From the NCBI GenBank assembly GCA_025602915.1, contig JAHLJZ010000076.1, forward strand, positions 48,240-112,239: 64,000 bases of DNA, in the 5' to 3' direction. Shown in pieces: positions 48,655 through 58,031 of this stretch; position 1 is the first letter of the stretch; each line of letters opens with the position of its first letter. The stretch is from Paraphysoderma sedebokerense. Lineage: Eukaryota > Blastocladiomycota > Physodermatomycetes > Physodermatales > Physodermataceae. Below the pieces are notes generated by a model. That model worked only from the letters and a program-made list of their open reading frames with translations. It ran no database searches and was not told the DNA's origin. Position numbers and translations under genes: made by a program.

Positions 48655-51014
48655 ATGATGGCACTACCAAGTCTAATTTGGCCCAAAATTCTTTACTTCT
48701 TTTTCTTTGTCTCACTATGTACGTACAATTCCAAACTCCAGAAGCACAACATCCACACTTTTGATTCCTCGCCGTAATGAAATGAAATATATTTTTATCA
48801 CCCACATTAAATCCAAACGGGCTCGTGTTCGGTTTTTCAGGTTCGATGTCGTTTCTTCCGATTTTCTTGAAATCATATCTGCAATTCTCGACATCGCAAA
48901 TTGGATTCCTAATATCTTTACAGCCATTTGTTAGTATGTATTAAACACATTTTGGTGCCATCATTATGTTATCGCTTCTTAATGCATTTCCTTTAGCATT
49001 TTTTTCGTTCCCTGTGTGGACATTCTGGGCAGATACACTTAAAAAGCATAAACTCTTCTTAATTATTACGCCAATTTTGAGCTGCATCGTTACGTCGACC
49101 GTGCCTCTTGTTGCGGCCATCACACTCTTGAATGATTTCACTTTATCCTCCCCTTCCTTTTTCTGGACAGTGGCAGCACTGTTTTGTCTGAGTAGTTTTA
49201 TTGCTTCTAGTACTTCCGGGCTCTTGGACACCTTGGTGATCGGCGCGTTAGGGCCGGAAAAAGAATTGTACGGCAGGCAAAGGTCAGCATCCGAAATTAC
49301 CGACGGTTATGGCATCATTTTGCAGCCGCTCACCAGATTTTAGGCTATGGGGAACGATTGCTTGCGGTCTCACTACACCGTTCGTCGGATGGCTTCTCTC
49401 TATGACCAATACAACCAATCCTTCGGGCCAGCTAGAAAATGATTATCGCGTTATGTACTTTGTTTACGTCTTTGCCACTCTGATATTTTCGATTCTTGCA
49501 TGTTTCAGTCCACTTGGATCGGTTACTGTTGAACTTAAACAGAAAGAAAAGCGATTAAGAACACGGACGCGTTCAAGGCTTCCGTCGACTACACAGATTG
49601 AATTGTTAAGTAACAACGAAAGTTTGAAGTCTTCACCACATTTCAGCGCTGAACTCGGTTCCAGTCCTCTCCGTATTCCTCAATTCCCCATAACAGAGTC
49701 GAATGTTAGAGTTCGCTCGACAACATGTCCTCAAGTGGAGAGGCCGAATTCGACTTTTCCAAGCGGATACTCCCCTCTGCCACAGACATCGACGGAGTCC
49801 TCTCCTTCCCGATCAAGGAATCGTCCACGAATACGAACAATTACCACAAACTCAGCGGACGAACTCATTGCGATCCCTTCCGATGATTATCAATTGCTTC
49901 CGGCAGAATCTCATATTGAGAGCGAGTTTGAAATAACAGAAGAACCAGAGGAACCAGAACCACTGCTAAATACCCTTTTAGTCCTACTTTCCGGAAAAAT
50001 TGTTTTGGTATTTCTGTTCGTGATGTTGTGTAATGGAATCGGAAATTCCGTGATTTCAAATTTTTACTGGATTTATTTGATGGATTATATCGGAGTGGAG
50101 TATGCAACTTCCCTCTCTTGTGTTTCATTCGTCCATATTAGTGATTAATGATCTCGTACTTATTAGCGAGAAGCTATTGGGTTTAACCGTGCCATTTAGA
50201 ATTATTCTCGAGATACCTTTTTTTTATTATGCCAATAAGGTATCTGTTTTTGTTCTATTCGATGGTATTTCAAGCTTGAACACCTCGAAATGCGCTAAAC
50301 ATTATTTTTGTTAAGATTCTACGATTGTACTCTCTCCGAACCGCTATTATACTCCCCCATATCACTACTATCATTCGACTACTGTGTTACTCATTTTTAC
50401 CCAAACACGCTAGTGCGTGGATTATCCTACCCATTGAGCTGTTTCATGGAATCAGTTATGCATTATTTTTTGCAGCCGCGGTTCAGTTTGGCGCTATTAT
50501 TGCACCGAGAGGAGGCGAAAGTACTGTACAGGTATCTTGATTGCAAATTATTTTTGAAGAATCGATTTTTGGAAAGTTTCGCTAATGCGTGAAATTTTAC
50601 AAGTCACTGATAACAGGTACTTATGCGACGCTTGGTGGCGGAATCGGGTAAATGACACTGCTATACCCTATTGTACACCAGAATAAGGACTGAGAATAGG
50701 ATTATTCTGATATTCCTTTCTCCCATAGTGCTTTGCTCGGTGGTTTTCTTCTTGAGCGAACTTCCGGATTCGTTTTATGGTTTAGCACAGCGATGTTAAT
50801 CCTTGCCTCACTAGCACTTTTTGTGATCATTAAGGTAGAGGAGTTCAGCGATAAGGATAGCGTGTTTGATGAGTTTGATGATGAGAATGAGTGGGATGGT
50901 GTCAGAGGAGAGACCGAATACCTCAGGCTCAGTCAAGACGATGAAGTTGGTGTAGACGTGAAGTGCGAGAACGAGATCTCAGTTCGAAATGGATTCTTGG
51001 AGAGTGAAGAGTAA
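48655..51014 (+). CDS. Major facilitator transporter, MFSD6/MFS_1-like
   Basis: Start at 48655 (MMALPSLIWPKILYFFFFVS). Exon 2 (about 48842-48913) gives SMSFLPIFLKSYLQFSTSQI and GFLISLQPFVT, typical of the MFS_1-like family's first helices; exon 3 gives FFSFPVWTFWADTLKKHKLF, with the A-motif-like D-x-x-K-K-H-K loop. YGRQR joined to LWGTIACGLTTPFVGWLLS across an intron at about 49281-49342 is characteristic. A long cytosolic Ser-rich loop (about 49540-49960) separates the two halves. The second half includes ILVLL…NGIGNSVISNFYWIYLMDY, IILPIELFHGISYALFFAAA and GGFLLERTSGFVLWF. The C-terminus is acidic. Substrate unknown. Some introns between 50100 and 50730 were only approximated. Confidence 0.75.
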
Positions 51015-51540
51015 AGAATGTCTGATGTCATTCTATCTGCAAGAGTTCCCAGTTCCCAATATTTTCAGTTTATTTTTTATACTGTAAATCATGTATAGCG
51101 TAATCATAGCAAACAAATCCCTGTTCCGCATTCGAACCACTGAATGAATTCATAGAGACCGTTCTTGTCTTGTCATTGCAATTCAAACTGACCATTGGAT
51201 AGAGTCCTTAGCAATATCTCGTATACATTTCATTTTTAAAAATTACAGCAATCTCAAGATCTCGTCCTGTCCTATGGTCCATATCCTTGGTCGCACGAGA
51301 GGAAAAAAACCGAATTCCGCCCACTCAGCCACACATCCATTTGACATCCAAAAAGAGGAATTCTCCATAAAGTATCCACATCTTAACCATCACTCTATCT
51401 CTTGTATTTATTATAGCAACTCTCACATTTATAGTCTAGATTTTATTCCATCCACATAGTAGATTGACGATACAGTTTATCTGCCATAATTTATCTCCTA
51501 TCTCAACCAAAGCTTCGCCAGAAGAACGAAAATAGTGAGA
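51015..51540. other. Gap between two plus-strand genes
   Basis: 3' flank of the transporter gene and promoter of the next gene. A 61-codon frame at 51274-51459 is not supported. Nothing else seen. Confidence 0.35.
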
Positions 51541-52559
51541 ATGACTTTGCCCGACAAAAATACTTCAAACTCCTCATCGTCGCCTAACCATAACTCACCC
51601 AAGCTTTCCGATCAGTGCAAGTTCTACCATTCCAAATTCTCCGTCTACTTATCTTCTTCGCCCACTTCGTCTTCCCCAGACTCACTCAACTCTTCCAGTG
51701 TTAAACCTTCGACTGAAGAGTCCTCGAAATTAGAACCCAAGGATCAAAAAGAAAACAATGAAATTTGTTTTTGTGTAAATAGACTATTTAACTTGAGTCC
51801 GTCCAAGGAGGGGCAGATATTACAGAACAAGACATGGTGTGTTCGCAGGGATGAGGTGAGTTCTGTTGTCTTCCGGTTTTAGGAATTTTCGCCATTAGTA
51901 TTGATGTGAATGAATCTACAGAGCGTTTTACGGAATCGACAGAACAAGTGGAATCTGCTGGAAGGATATTATCTTCGAAGGAGCACATCAATTGTTCAAC
52001 TATCATCAGGTATAGTTCTGTTTGTGCATTTCGCTGTCTCTCATTCCATGAATACCTATTGACAATCTTGAATTCATGCGTCGTTGAATTGCAGATTTTG
52101 GCCAAAATAATAATGTCACACCAAGGTATTCTTTTATCCTAATCGTATGCCACACATGAATTACTTGCATTAACCATTCGATTATTTCACAGCGCTTTAA
52201 AAGAGGAATCAACTGATGTATCGATTGGAGAGGAATTGATTAAAGCGGGAACACATAGTTTGTATTTTAATCATTCTGGGCTTACAGATCCCTATGATAT
52301 CCGTACAGTATTTTGTATTAACTGGCTTTTGTGGTTAGCAACAAATGTTGTCAAAAAAACTTTTACGCCGCCAATTCAGATGTTTTCCAGATATTTTCAA
52401 GGATTTATCGACGGATCTCACGCAAGAGCCATTCAACGTTATAGCGAAGCAGTTGTAGAGGTGAAGGCTGCGGAGGTTGCTAAAAAGATGGTGGACGTGT
52501 GGGCGCATAAAATGGAAGATGAAGAGGAGGAAGCGGCTGGAAAGAGTGAAAAATCTTAA
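51541..52559 (+). CDS. Uncharacterised protein, Ser-rich N-terminus
   Basis: Not recognised. The ATG at 51541 opens a Ser/Pro/Asn-rich region of about 75 residues, then CFCVNRLFNLSPSKEGQILQ and NKTWCVRRDE. A donor near 51856 (gtgagt), a short exon 51923-52010 (SVLRNRQNKWNLLEGYYLRR), a mini-exon near 52094-52124 (DFGQNNNVTP) and a last exon from about 52194 all join in frame. The end carries EESTDVSIGEELIKAGTHSL, DPYDIRTVFCINWLLWLATN, QMFSRYFQGFIDGSHARAIQ, and a Lys/Glu-rich tail. One moderately hydrophobic segment (VFCINWLLWLATNVV) may touch membrane. Four exons with consistent phases support a real gene; I cannot assign a family. Confidence 0.65.
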
Positions 52560-53126
52560 AATTCAAAGTTCGATTTGGTATATATATATTTGTCTGTCAG
52601 CCGATGGCTGCGTCTCTTAATTCGAGTCGAATCTCCAACCCATTTGGTCGACTGTAAATGAGCTTTGTGGAACTGTAGAATATGAATGCATATATTGTTT
52701 TAATGGATCAATACTATCAATAACGGTATTCAAAAAAATAAAGATGAATATCCACGGCATGCCAGAAATGGAACATTTCAGCAAATATCAACCAGATTCT
52801 CTACAGCGATCCCGATTCCGCTGTCCAAATTGATGACCAGAACTTTCGTAATTAATTTAGTAGTGTCAAAATAAGCAAAAAAACCACAAAATTGAGTTTA
52901 AAACCTAGTCCAATAGCCCAACTGTTTACTATAATATATCGTGACGAAATACTGACGATGCTGAGATGTCTGGAGTCATCCAAGGTTAACTCTCGACTTA
53001 TATATCATTGAATATCCGAACACCTTTAGGCTAAATTTGGCGCTATCTCGCGGATTCGCAAACTGTTCTCAGCATTTTTGGCAGCTTTTTCAAAATTGCA
53101 AAAGGTCGCCAATCGTCTATATCTAG
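52560..53126. other. Intergenic region upstream of the class A receptor
   Basis: AT-rich, about 560 bases. A first exon of the receptor gene probably lies in the right-hand part (53000-53126) but I could not fix it. No other feature seen. Confidence 0.35.
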
Positions 53127-54356
53127 CCTTTTTCAACATGCTCCCTTCAAGATGGGATAGGCGAGAAAGAAGTACTCACACCAACTATCATTGGATGTCT
53201 CTTGAACACATTACTTCTAATTCGCATTTACAAATGTCGAAAAACTTTGAAAGTATTTCATATGGCGCTTGTGAATATGGTTTTAAGTGACACATTGTGT
53301 TCTTACTCTAGTCTGGTGTATTATGGTGCACTTGTAGTGGATTCAATTAGCCCAGACTATTTTTGGTGCCCCTTTAGCAGTACAGAATTGGTATTGCTAT
53401 TAGGTGAGTTTCACCTGTTGCTACTGAAAATGTGATGGATATTATTCAAATATTTGTTTCTGCTTTACAATATTATCTATGTGCCGTTGTTTTCATTTAG
53501 GTTTGTCCTTTACCTCTGCAGCCATTATTAGTGTGGAGCGATATTTTCAGATAGTGTCAGGAAAGACAACTACCTATAAAAAAATGTTCTGGGTTCTGTG
53601 TTGTGTTTGGGTGTTCCATATTTCAGTTGGGGTTTATCCAATTATGGTAAATATGGACATAGTCAGTCAGGCGTCTGAGGTTCACTGTTTGCCGGACTTT
53701 CGCCGGAGCGACATAGTGCATCAGTCTTATGGAGCGTTTTTGGTAACGCTAGATGCTTGTGTGTTGCTCATTATAACTCGTTCATATTACAAAATCTGGC
53801 GAAAAGCTATTGCCGATGGCTTCAAATGGAAGGACAAATCCTTCGTTGATGCCAACGCGATGGAACAGCCCCAGAGACGTATACAAGACCAACCCGCAAG
53901 ACTGGAGGAGGATGAAGCCAATACCTTGTCTCGGATTCCTACAGAATCTTCCTATGGTAGTGTGATGTTTCCAAAGAAATCGCTAGGAGGAACACATAGT
54001 TCAGAAACTGCGACTTCGCGGCAACTAATTACTGCCCATTCTCAACAAATGGCGATGACGAAAAGGCTCGCCACAATTACCTTTGCCTTGTACCTTGGTA
54101 TGAAGTATCTTCTTGACTTGCCGAGCCCCCATCAATTGTTAATACTGTTGTTAATTTATTAGCCTGGGTAGGTAGCCTGTTTTCTTTTTCGTATCAAATG
54201 TATACGGGAGAACACGTCAGTGCCCTTCTAGACTGGTCTCTGGGATCGCTTCATTACAGCCACTGTATTCTCAACCCAATAATCATTCTAATAATGGACT
54301 CTCGATGGAAAATTAATTTCACATTACCGCGGCGTAATCTGGCTTATGGTATATAA
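53127..54356 (+). CDS. Rhodopsin-like (class A) seven-transmembrane receptor
   Basis: Exons joined by eye give seven membrane segments with class A landmarks. TM1: LTPTIIGCLLNTLLLIRIY, with the TM1 asparagine. TM2: LVNMVLSDTLCSYSSLVYYG, with the L-x-x-x-D pattern. A cysteine before TM3: SPDYFWCPFSSTELV. TM3 ends SAAIISVERYFQIV, where E-R-Y replaces D-R-Y. TM4 has tryptophans (MFWVLCCVWVFHISVG). TM5: GAFLVTLDACVLLIITRSYY. A long third loop (about 80 residues, Gln/Ser/Glu-rich) precedes TM6. TM7 is HYSHCILNPIIILIMDSRW, with N-P-x-x-[IL] replacing N-P-x-x-Y. The expected retinal lysine in TM7 is a histidine, so it is not an opsin. The last exon starts after TTATTAG near 54161. The true 5' end is unresolved; the start given is an acceptor site. 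It should couple to heterotrimeric G proteins; ligand unknown. Confidence 0.72.
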
Positions 54357-54460
54357 TAATGTTGTCTGAATTGATCTTAATATTATAAAATAACTTGTAA
54401 CTGCAAAGATGTCAAATTGTAACTGTAGATTGTGTAAAACGATAGCTGGCCGGCAATAAT

Positions 54461-54892
54461 CTAAAACACATCCGTGGACATAGTCGGTGGACGGTATTCC
54501 ACTTTCTTGTTTTTGACATCACTATTATAGATTTGAAGGCCAGACGTAATTGCTAGATAAATACTTTTCAGGCCATTTGTTGCTTTTCGTTCATAGAAAA
54601 CTTTTTCAGTATTTTTGGCTATGAGTCTAATACCTAAGCACATATAATCTTGATCGGAATGCAGTATGATGTAAAAGAATATTGAAGGTAAAGAAGACAA
54701 ATGTATTTTAGAACTGAAATATTATCTTACAACATTTATCGAACTTTGAGCAACTCTTGGAATGTCACTGCGCATGAACGGAAGCAATCGACTCAAATCT
54801 GAAAATCTCGCTGCCTCGCAAGGTAACGATTTTACATATAAATTAATTTGCGAAATTCGAGCGTTCTTGCGACAAGTGACTTGATCATCCAT
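54461..54892 (-). CDS. Possible small uncharacterised gene (two exons)
   Basis: On the minus strand an ATG at 54892 opens MDDQVTCRKNARISQINLYV and continues CEAARFSDLSRLLPFMRSDI to a gtaaga donor near 54729. Downstream, in a different frame, DYMCLGIRLIAKNTEKVFYE and RKATNGLKSIYLAITSGLQI lead to a stop at 54461-54463. Both pieces look protein-like, but I could not find an acceptor that joins them in phase, so a frameshift or a missed splice remains possible and the gene may be decayed. No family recognised. It lies between the class A receptor and the subtilisin array, and its start abuts the left edge of the duplicated protease unit. Confidence 0.35.
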
Positions 54893-55226
54893 CCTATGAA
54901 ACCCAGTTTGCTCGTGACTTATTCAACTGAAATGCTATGTTTATTACCCCTGTGGCCATAATTAAACGAAAGAAAATTATATCAAACGATGCCCTCTTCG
55001 TCAGGATCGGTCTTCGTTTAGTCTGATAATGTCGACATAAAGAAAGCATCTTCGCCACAACTTATACATTCGCGTGAAGTCTGAAGCGTTGCCTCCTAAT
55101 AAGTATCATTCAAGAAGAGTCGCCACAAAAAATACCATTCTGGTTTTAGCTAGTACAAAACTCAAAAGCGGTTGTTCGTGAATAAAAATTGTCGCCCTGG
55201 ATGTGTAACGCGGTCTGTTGAATCAT
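54893..55226. other. Upstream flank of subtilisin copy A (duplicated with copy B)
   Basis: This stretch aligns by eye with 57496-57848 upstream of copy B: shared words include ATGCTATGTTTATT, GATCGGTCTTCGT, GAAGCGTTGCCTCC and AATAAGTATCATTC in the same order. It marks the 5' part of the duplicated unit. No separate gene seen. Confidence 0.6.
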
Positions 55227-55366
55227 GTGGCAAAAAGTGAAAAATCGCGTAAAACACGATGACTTACAGCCCAAAAATTATACTAACATGTCTGGCGACC
55301 GGGTCAAGCGACATGTCTGCAAACCGGTTAGCAAACTGAATTCCGAGAATTGAGATATGTATAAAG
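55227..55366 (+). promoter_or_regulatory. Shared protease promoter elements, copy A
   Basis: Element 1 at 55227-55262 has GGCAAAAAGTGAAAAATCGC followed by an AACACGATGA core. Element 2 at 55293-55312 reads TGGCGACCGGGTCAAGCGAC. A TATAAAG box lies at 55360-55366, about 45 bases before the ATG at 55411. The same order is found upstream of the other three subtilisin copies. Regulation is inferred from conservation only. Confidence 0.6.
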
Positions 55367-55410
55367 AGCCATCTCGGTCTCCAATTAACTTTTGACTCAG
55401 AAATTTCAAC

Positions 55411-57206
55411 ATGACTTAACTTCTCATCGTAACCATACTCGCGTTGTGTTCCCTTCTGATACATTCTGCTCCTTTAGATTCCAATGAATATATTGTTCAA
55501 CTAAAAAATGACGCAAGTTCGACAACTTGTATGTTTACTTCCATTACTTCCATTTGATCCTGCTTCATCATATTTGTTACTACTCTCTAAACCCAAGTTT
55601 ACCTTCCATGCAACCATAGACACAAACCATGCACAAATCATCAGCGGTGATTTTTCAGCCATGGGCGCCCAAAAAGCTATATCCCACAAATTCGAAATCG
55701 GCAGTGGTTTCAAGGGATACTCAACTCGTCTTTCACAGAAACAAGTTCAGCAACTCAAAAATTTGCCAGATGTTGTACGCATAGTGCCGAACTCAAAAGT
55801 CAGATTATTTGACAATGTTTTTACACAAAAAGAACAAGTGATTGAAGACTCAGATATGTGGGGATTGGATAGAATCAATGCCAAACAGGGTCTTGATAAA
55901 AAATATACTTGGACTGTTGATGGTTCCGGCGTTGATTGCTATGTTGTTGACACTGGAATCATGTCCACACATAATGAGTTCAAAGGCAGGGTAATTCAAG
56001 GAGGTACGTTCTATAAATGAATCTATTTTCTAGATTTTAGATTTGACCTTTCTATTAAATTTGCATTAGCATCCTTCATTGAGAATGAAGATACCGATTT
56101 GCACGGACACGGTAAGTGACTGCTGTTCCGGAGTCGCGGAATGATCTAGGAAATTTAACAGCACTTTTTAGGCTCCCATGTGGCCGGTATTATAGCCGGA
56201 GAAACTTACGGTGTGGCAAAAAATTGTACTCTTGTGCCCGTAAAAGTCGTTAGCAATTCAGGGGGAGGTTCTCTTGAGACAATTTTGGCCGGTCTCAGTT
56301 GGCTTTCTGAATCTGCGAAGCAAAGAAAAAAACCTTCGGTAGTAAATATGAGTTTAGGGACTCCTAAAGTGTATTATTTCATTTATTTCCTCTTCAAAGC
56401 CATTCTTGACTTACGGCATCCCATTTCCCTTTTCATATCAGGAAATGGCCATCGATGACGCAGTAAAGGCTCTTGGTAATTATCAATGTATTAAAAAACC
56501 AACAATCCCGACAGTTTCGAGTACTAATTCATGTGTATATAGTCGATCAAGGAATTGTCGTAGTTGCCGCTGCGGGGAACGACGGCTCAGACGCCTGCGG
56601 ACTGAGTCCGGCTTCAGAACCGAGTGTGAGTCTTCGCTACATTAAAACCCATTCAACAACTCAGTTGATGGTTATTGTCTTTTCAGTTTACTACCTGAAT
56701 TAAACTTCGTTTGTTTACATCTATATCCAGGTCATCACAGTGGGCTCTACGAATAAGGAAGATTCTGTTTCATATTTCTCAAATCAGGGCGGCTGCTTGG
56801 ATGTGCTCGCACCCGGCGAGGACATAAAATCCGCTATCGTCACCACCCCGAATGCATCTGAGATTATGTCTGGCACCTCGTATGTTACAATCGTATTTTC
56901 TCCTGTCTTTCATTCCTAAACTCATCATCAAATTGTTATTTCAGCATGGCTAGTCCTTTCGTAGCGGGTGTTGCAGCCCTTTATCTCTCTGCCAATCCAT
57001 CCGGATCACCTGATACATTCGCAAGATTCTAAAGAACACTGCTACGAAAGATGCTATTGAGGTAATTTTTAATTTTTATCCGATGTATAGCTGTACTTCG
57101 TGCTGATGTCGATGTCTTGCAGCCGAGCTCTCTCCGCGAAAAATTACAAAATCTGCTAGTGTACAGCGGGCTGGACACTAATGTCACCCAGTCTGCCAAT
57201 GAATAG
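55411..57206 (+). pseudogene. Subtilisin-like serine protease, copy A (proteinase K family), disrupted
   Basis: Homologous throughout to copy B. The ATG at 55411 is followed by ACT and then TAA at 55417-55419, a stop at codon 3 inside the signal peptide. The rest of the leader and I9 propeptide are recognisable (EYIVQLKNDASS, NHAQIISGDFSAMG). The catalytic region is preserved: aspartate in VDCYVVDTGIMSTHNEF, histidine in DLHGHG, serine in IMSGTSMASPFVAGV. Near 57024 one base is missing relative to copy B, giving a stop at once (…DTFARF) and loss of the last 45 or so residues. From 55919 to 57024 it reads the same as copy B, introns included. A sequencing error could explain one lesion but two independent ones favour a pseudogene. 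An ATG at 55508 opens a frame that reads through intron 1 into the propeptide; whether it is used is unknown. Confidence 0.85.
55919..57024 (+). repeat. Identical block shared with copy B (first partner)
   Basis: By eye every line I compared between 55919-57024 and 58532-59637 (constant offset 2613) is the same, including four or five introns, while sequence on both sides differs at many positions. Sharp identity borders inside otherwise diverged paralogues suggest gene conversion or a very recent unequal exchange; an assembly collapse error is the other option. Confidence 0.85.
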
Positions 57207-57848
57207 TACTCATTTTCCATGATATGCTAAGTAAATCTTACGTGAATATGAATGCATCCATAACTACCCAGGTTTATCTGTATATTCTAATGTTTGGGAA
57301 TGTTATAGCATCTATGATGCAAAATAAATATATTAATATTATCTCCGCTGGACGATCCCACCAATCAAAGATTAATTTAGTTCGATTTTACTACAAAAGT
57401 ACAATCGGTAGTCTCAGTGGCAAATTATTCGCGAAGGGCAGGGTTTTCATATTTGGTAAAGCTCTGAAGGTGCGAGAAGAGAAAAAAATGTGTCTTGATC
57501 ATCCGGCCATGAAACTCAGTTGGGTCGTATTCATTTATAATGCTATGTTTATTCCCTACTGTGGCGATTATTATACGGAAAGAATGCCAAATCATATCAG
57601 ACGGTGTCCTCGTCGCCATGATCGGTCTTCGTCTAGTCCGTAAATACAAAATATAATGTACCCATCTTCAGTACAATTTATAGTTTTCTGCGTTAAGTAT
57701 GAAGCGTTGCCTCCAAATAAGTATCATTCGTGCAGAGTCGGCACAGAAAGTCCCACACTGGTTTTGCCAAATTTTTACTCAAACGCAATTGTTCGAAAAA
57801 AAACTTGTCGCCCTGGAAGTAAACGTCGTCTGTTGTTATTTCAGTCCT
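57207..57848. other. Spacer between subtilisin copies A and B
   Basis: The left part (57207-57400) resembles the 3' flank of copy B (59830-60010): shared words such as ATGAATGCATCCAT-like, TTTATCTGTAT and TTCTAATGTTTGGGAA. The right part (from 57496) resembles the upstream flank of copy A. Thus the duplicated unit includes roughly 500 bases of 5' and 200 bases of 3' flank. Short frames here, some reaching 139 codons, have no domain content. Confidence 0.55.
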
Positions 57849-57989
57849 GTGGCAAAAAGTGAAAAATCGCGTAGAACACGATGACCAAAAAGAATATAGG
57901 CATCCGAATAAGTCTGGCGACAGGGCCAAGCGACCTGTTTGCAGCCCGGTTAATTAATTCACTTCCGGGACTGATGTGTATATATAAAG
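57849..57989 (+). promoter_or_regulatory. Shared protease promoter elements, copy B
   Basis: Element 1 at 57849-57884 (GGCAAAAAGTGAAAAATCGC, then TAGAACACGATGA), element 2 at 57915-57934 (TGGCGACAGGGCCAAGCGAC), and a TATAAAG box at 57983-57989, 43 bases before the ATG at 58032. Element 1 ends 147 bases before the start codon, almost the same as in copy A. Confidence 0.6.
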
Positions 57990-58031
57990 TACCGTCACTC
58001 AAATTACCGTTAGATTAGCAGAACCTTTAAC

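Noticed and set aside
53127-54356. The class A receptor as a retinal-binding opsin
   Set aside because: The TM7 position seven residues before the N-P motif is histidine, not lysine.
57224-57643. A 139-codon plus-strand frame between subtilisin copies A and B
   Set aside because: It lies in duplicated flank sequence and the corresponding flank of copy B does not keep the frame.
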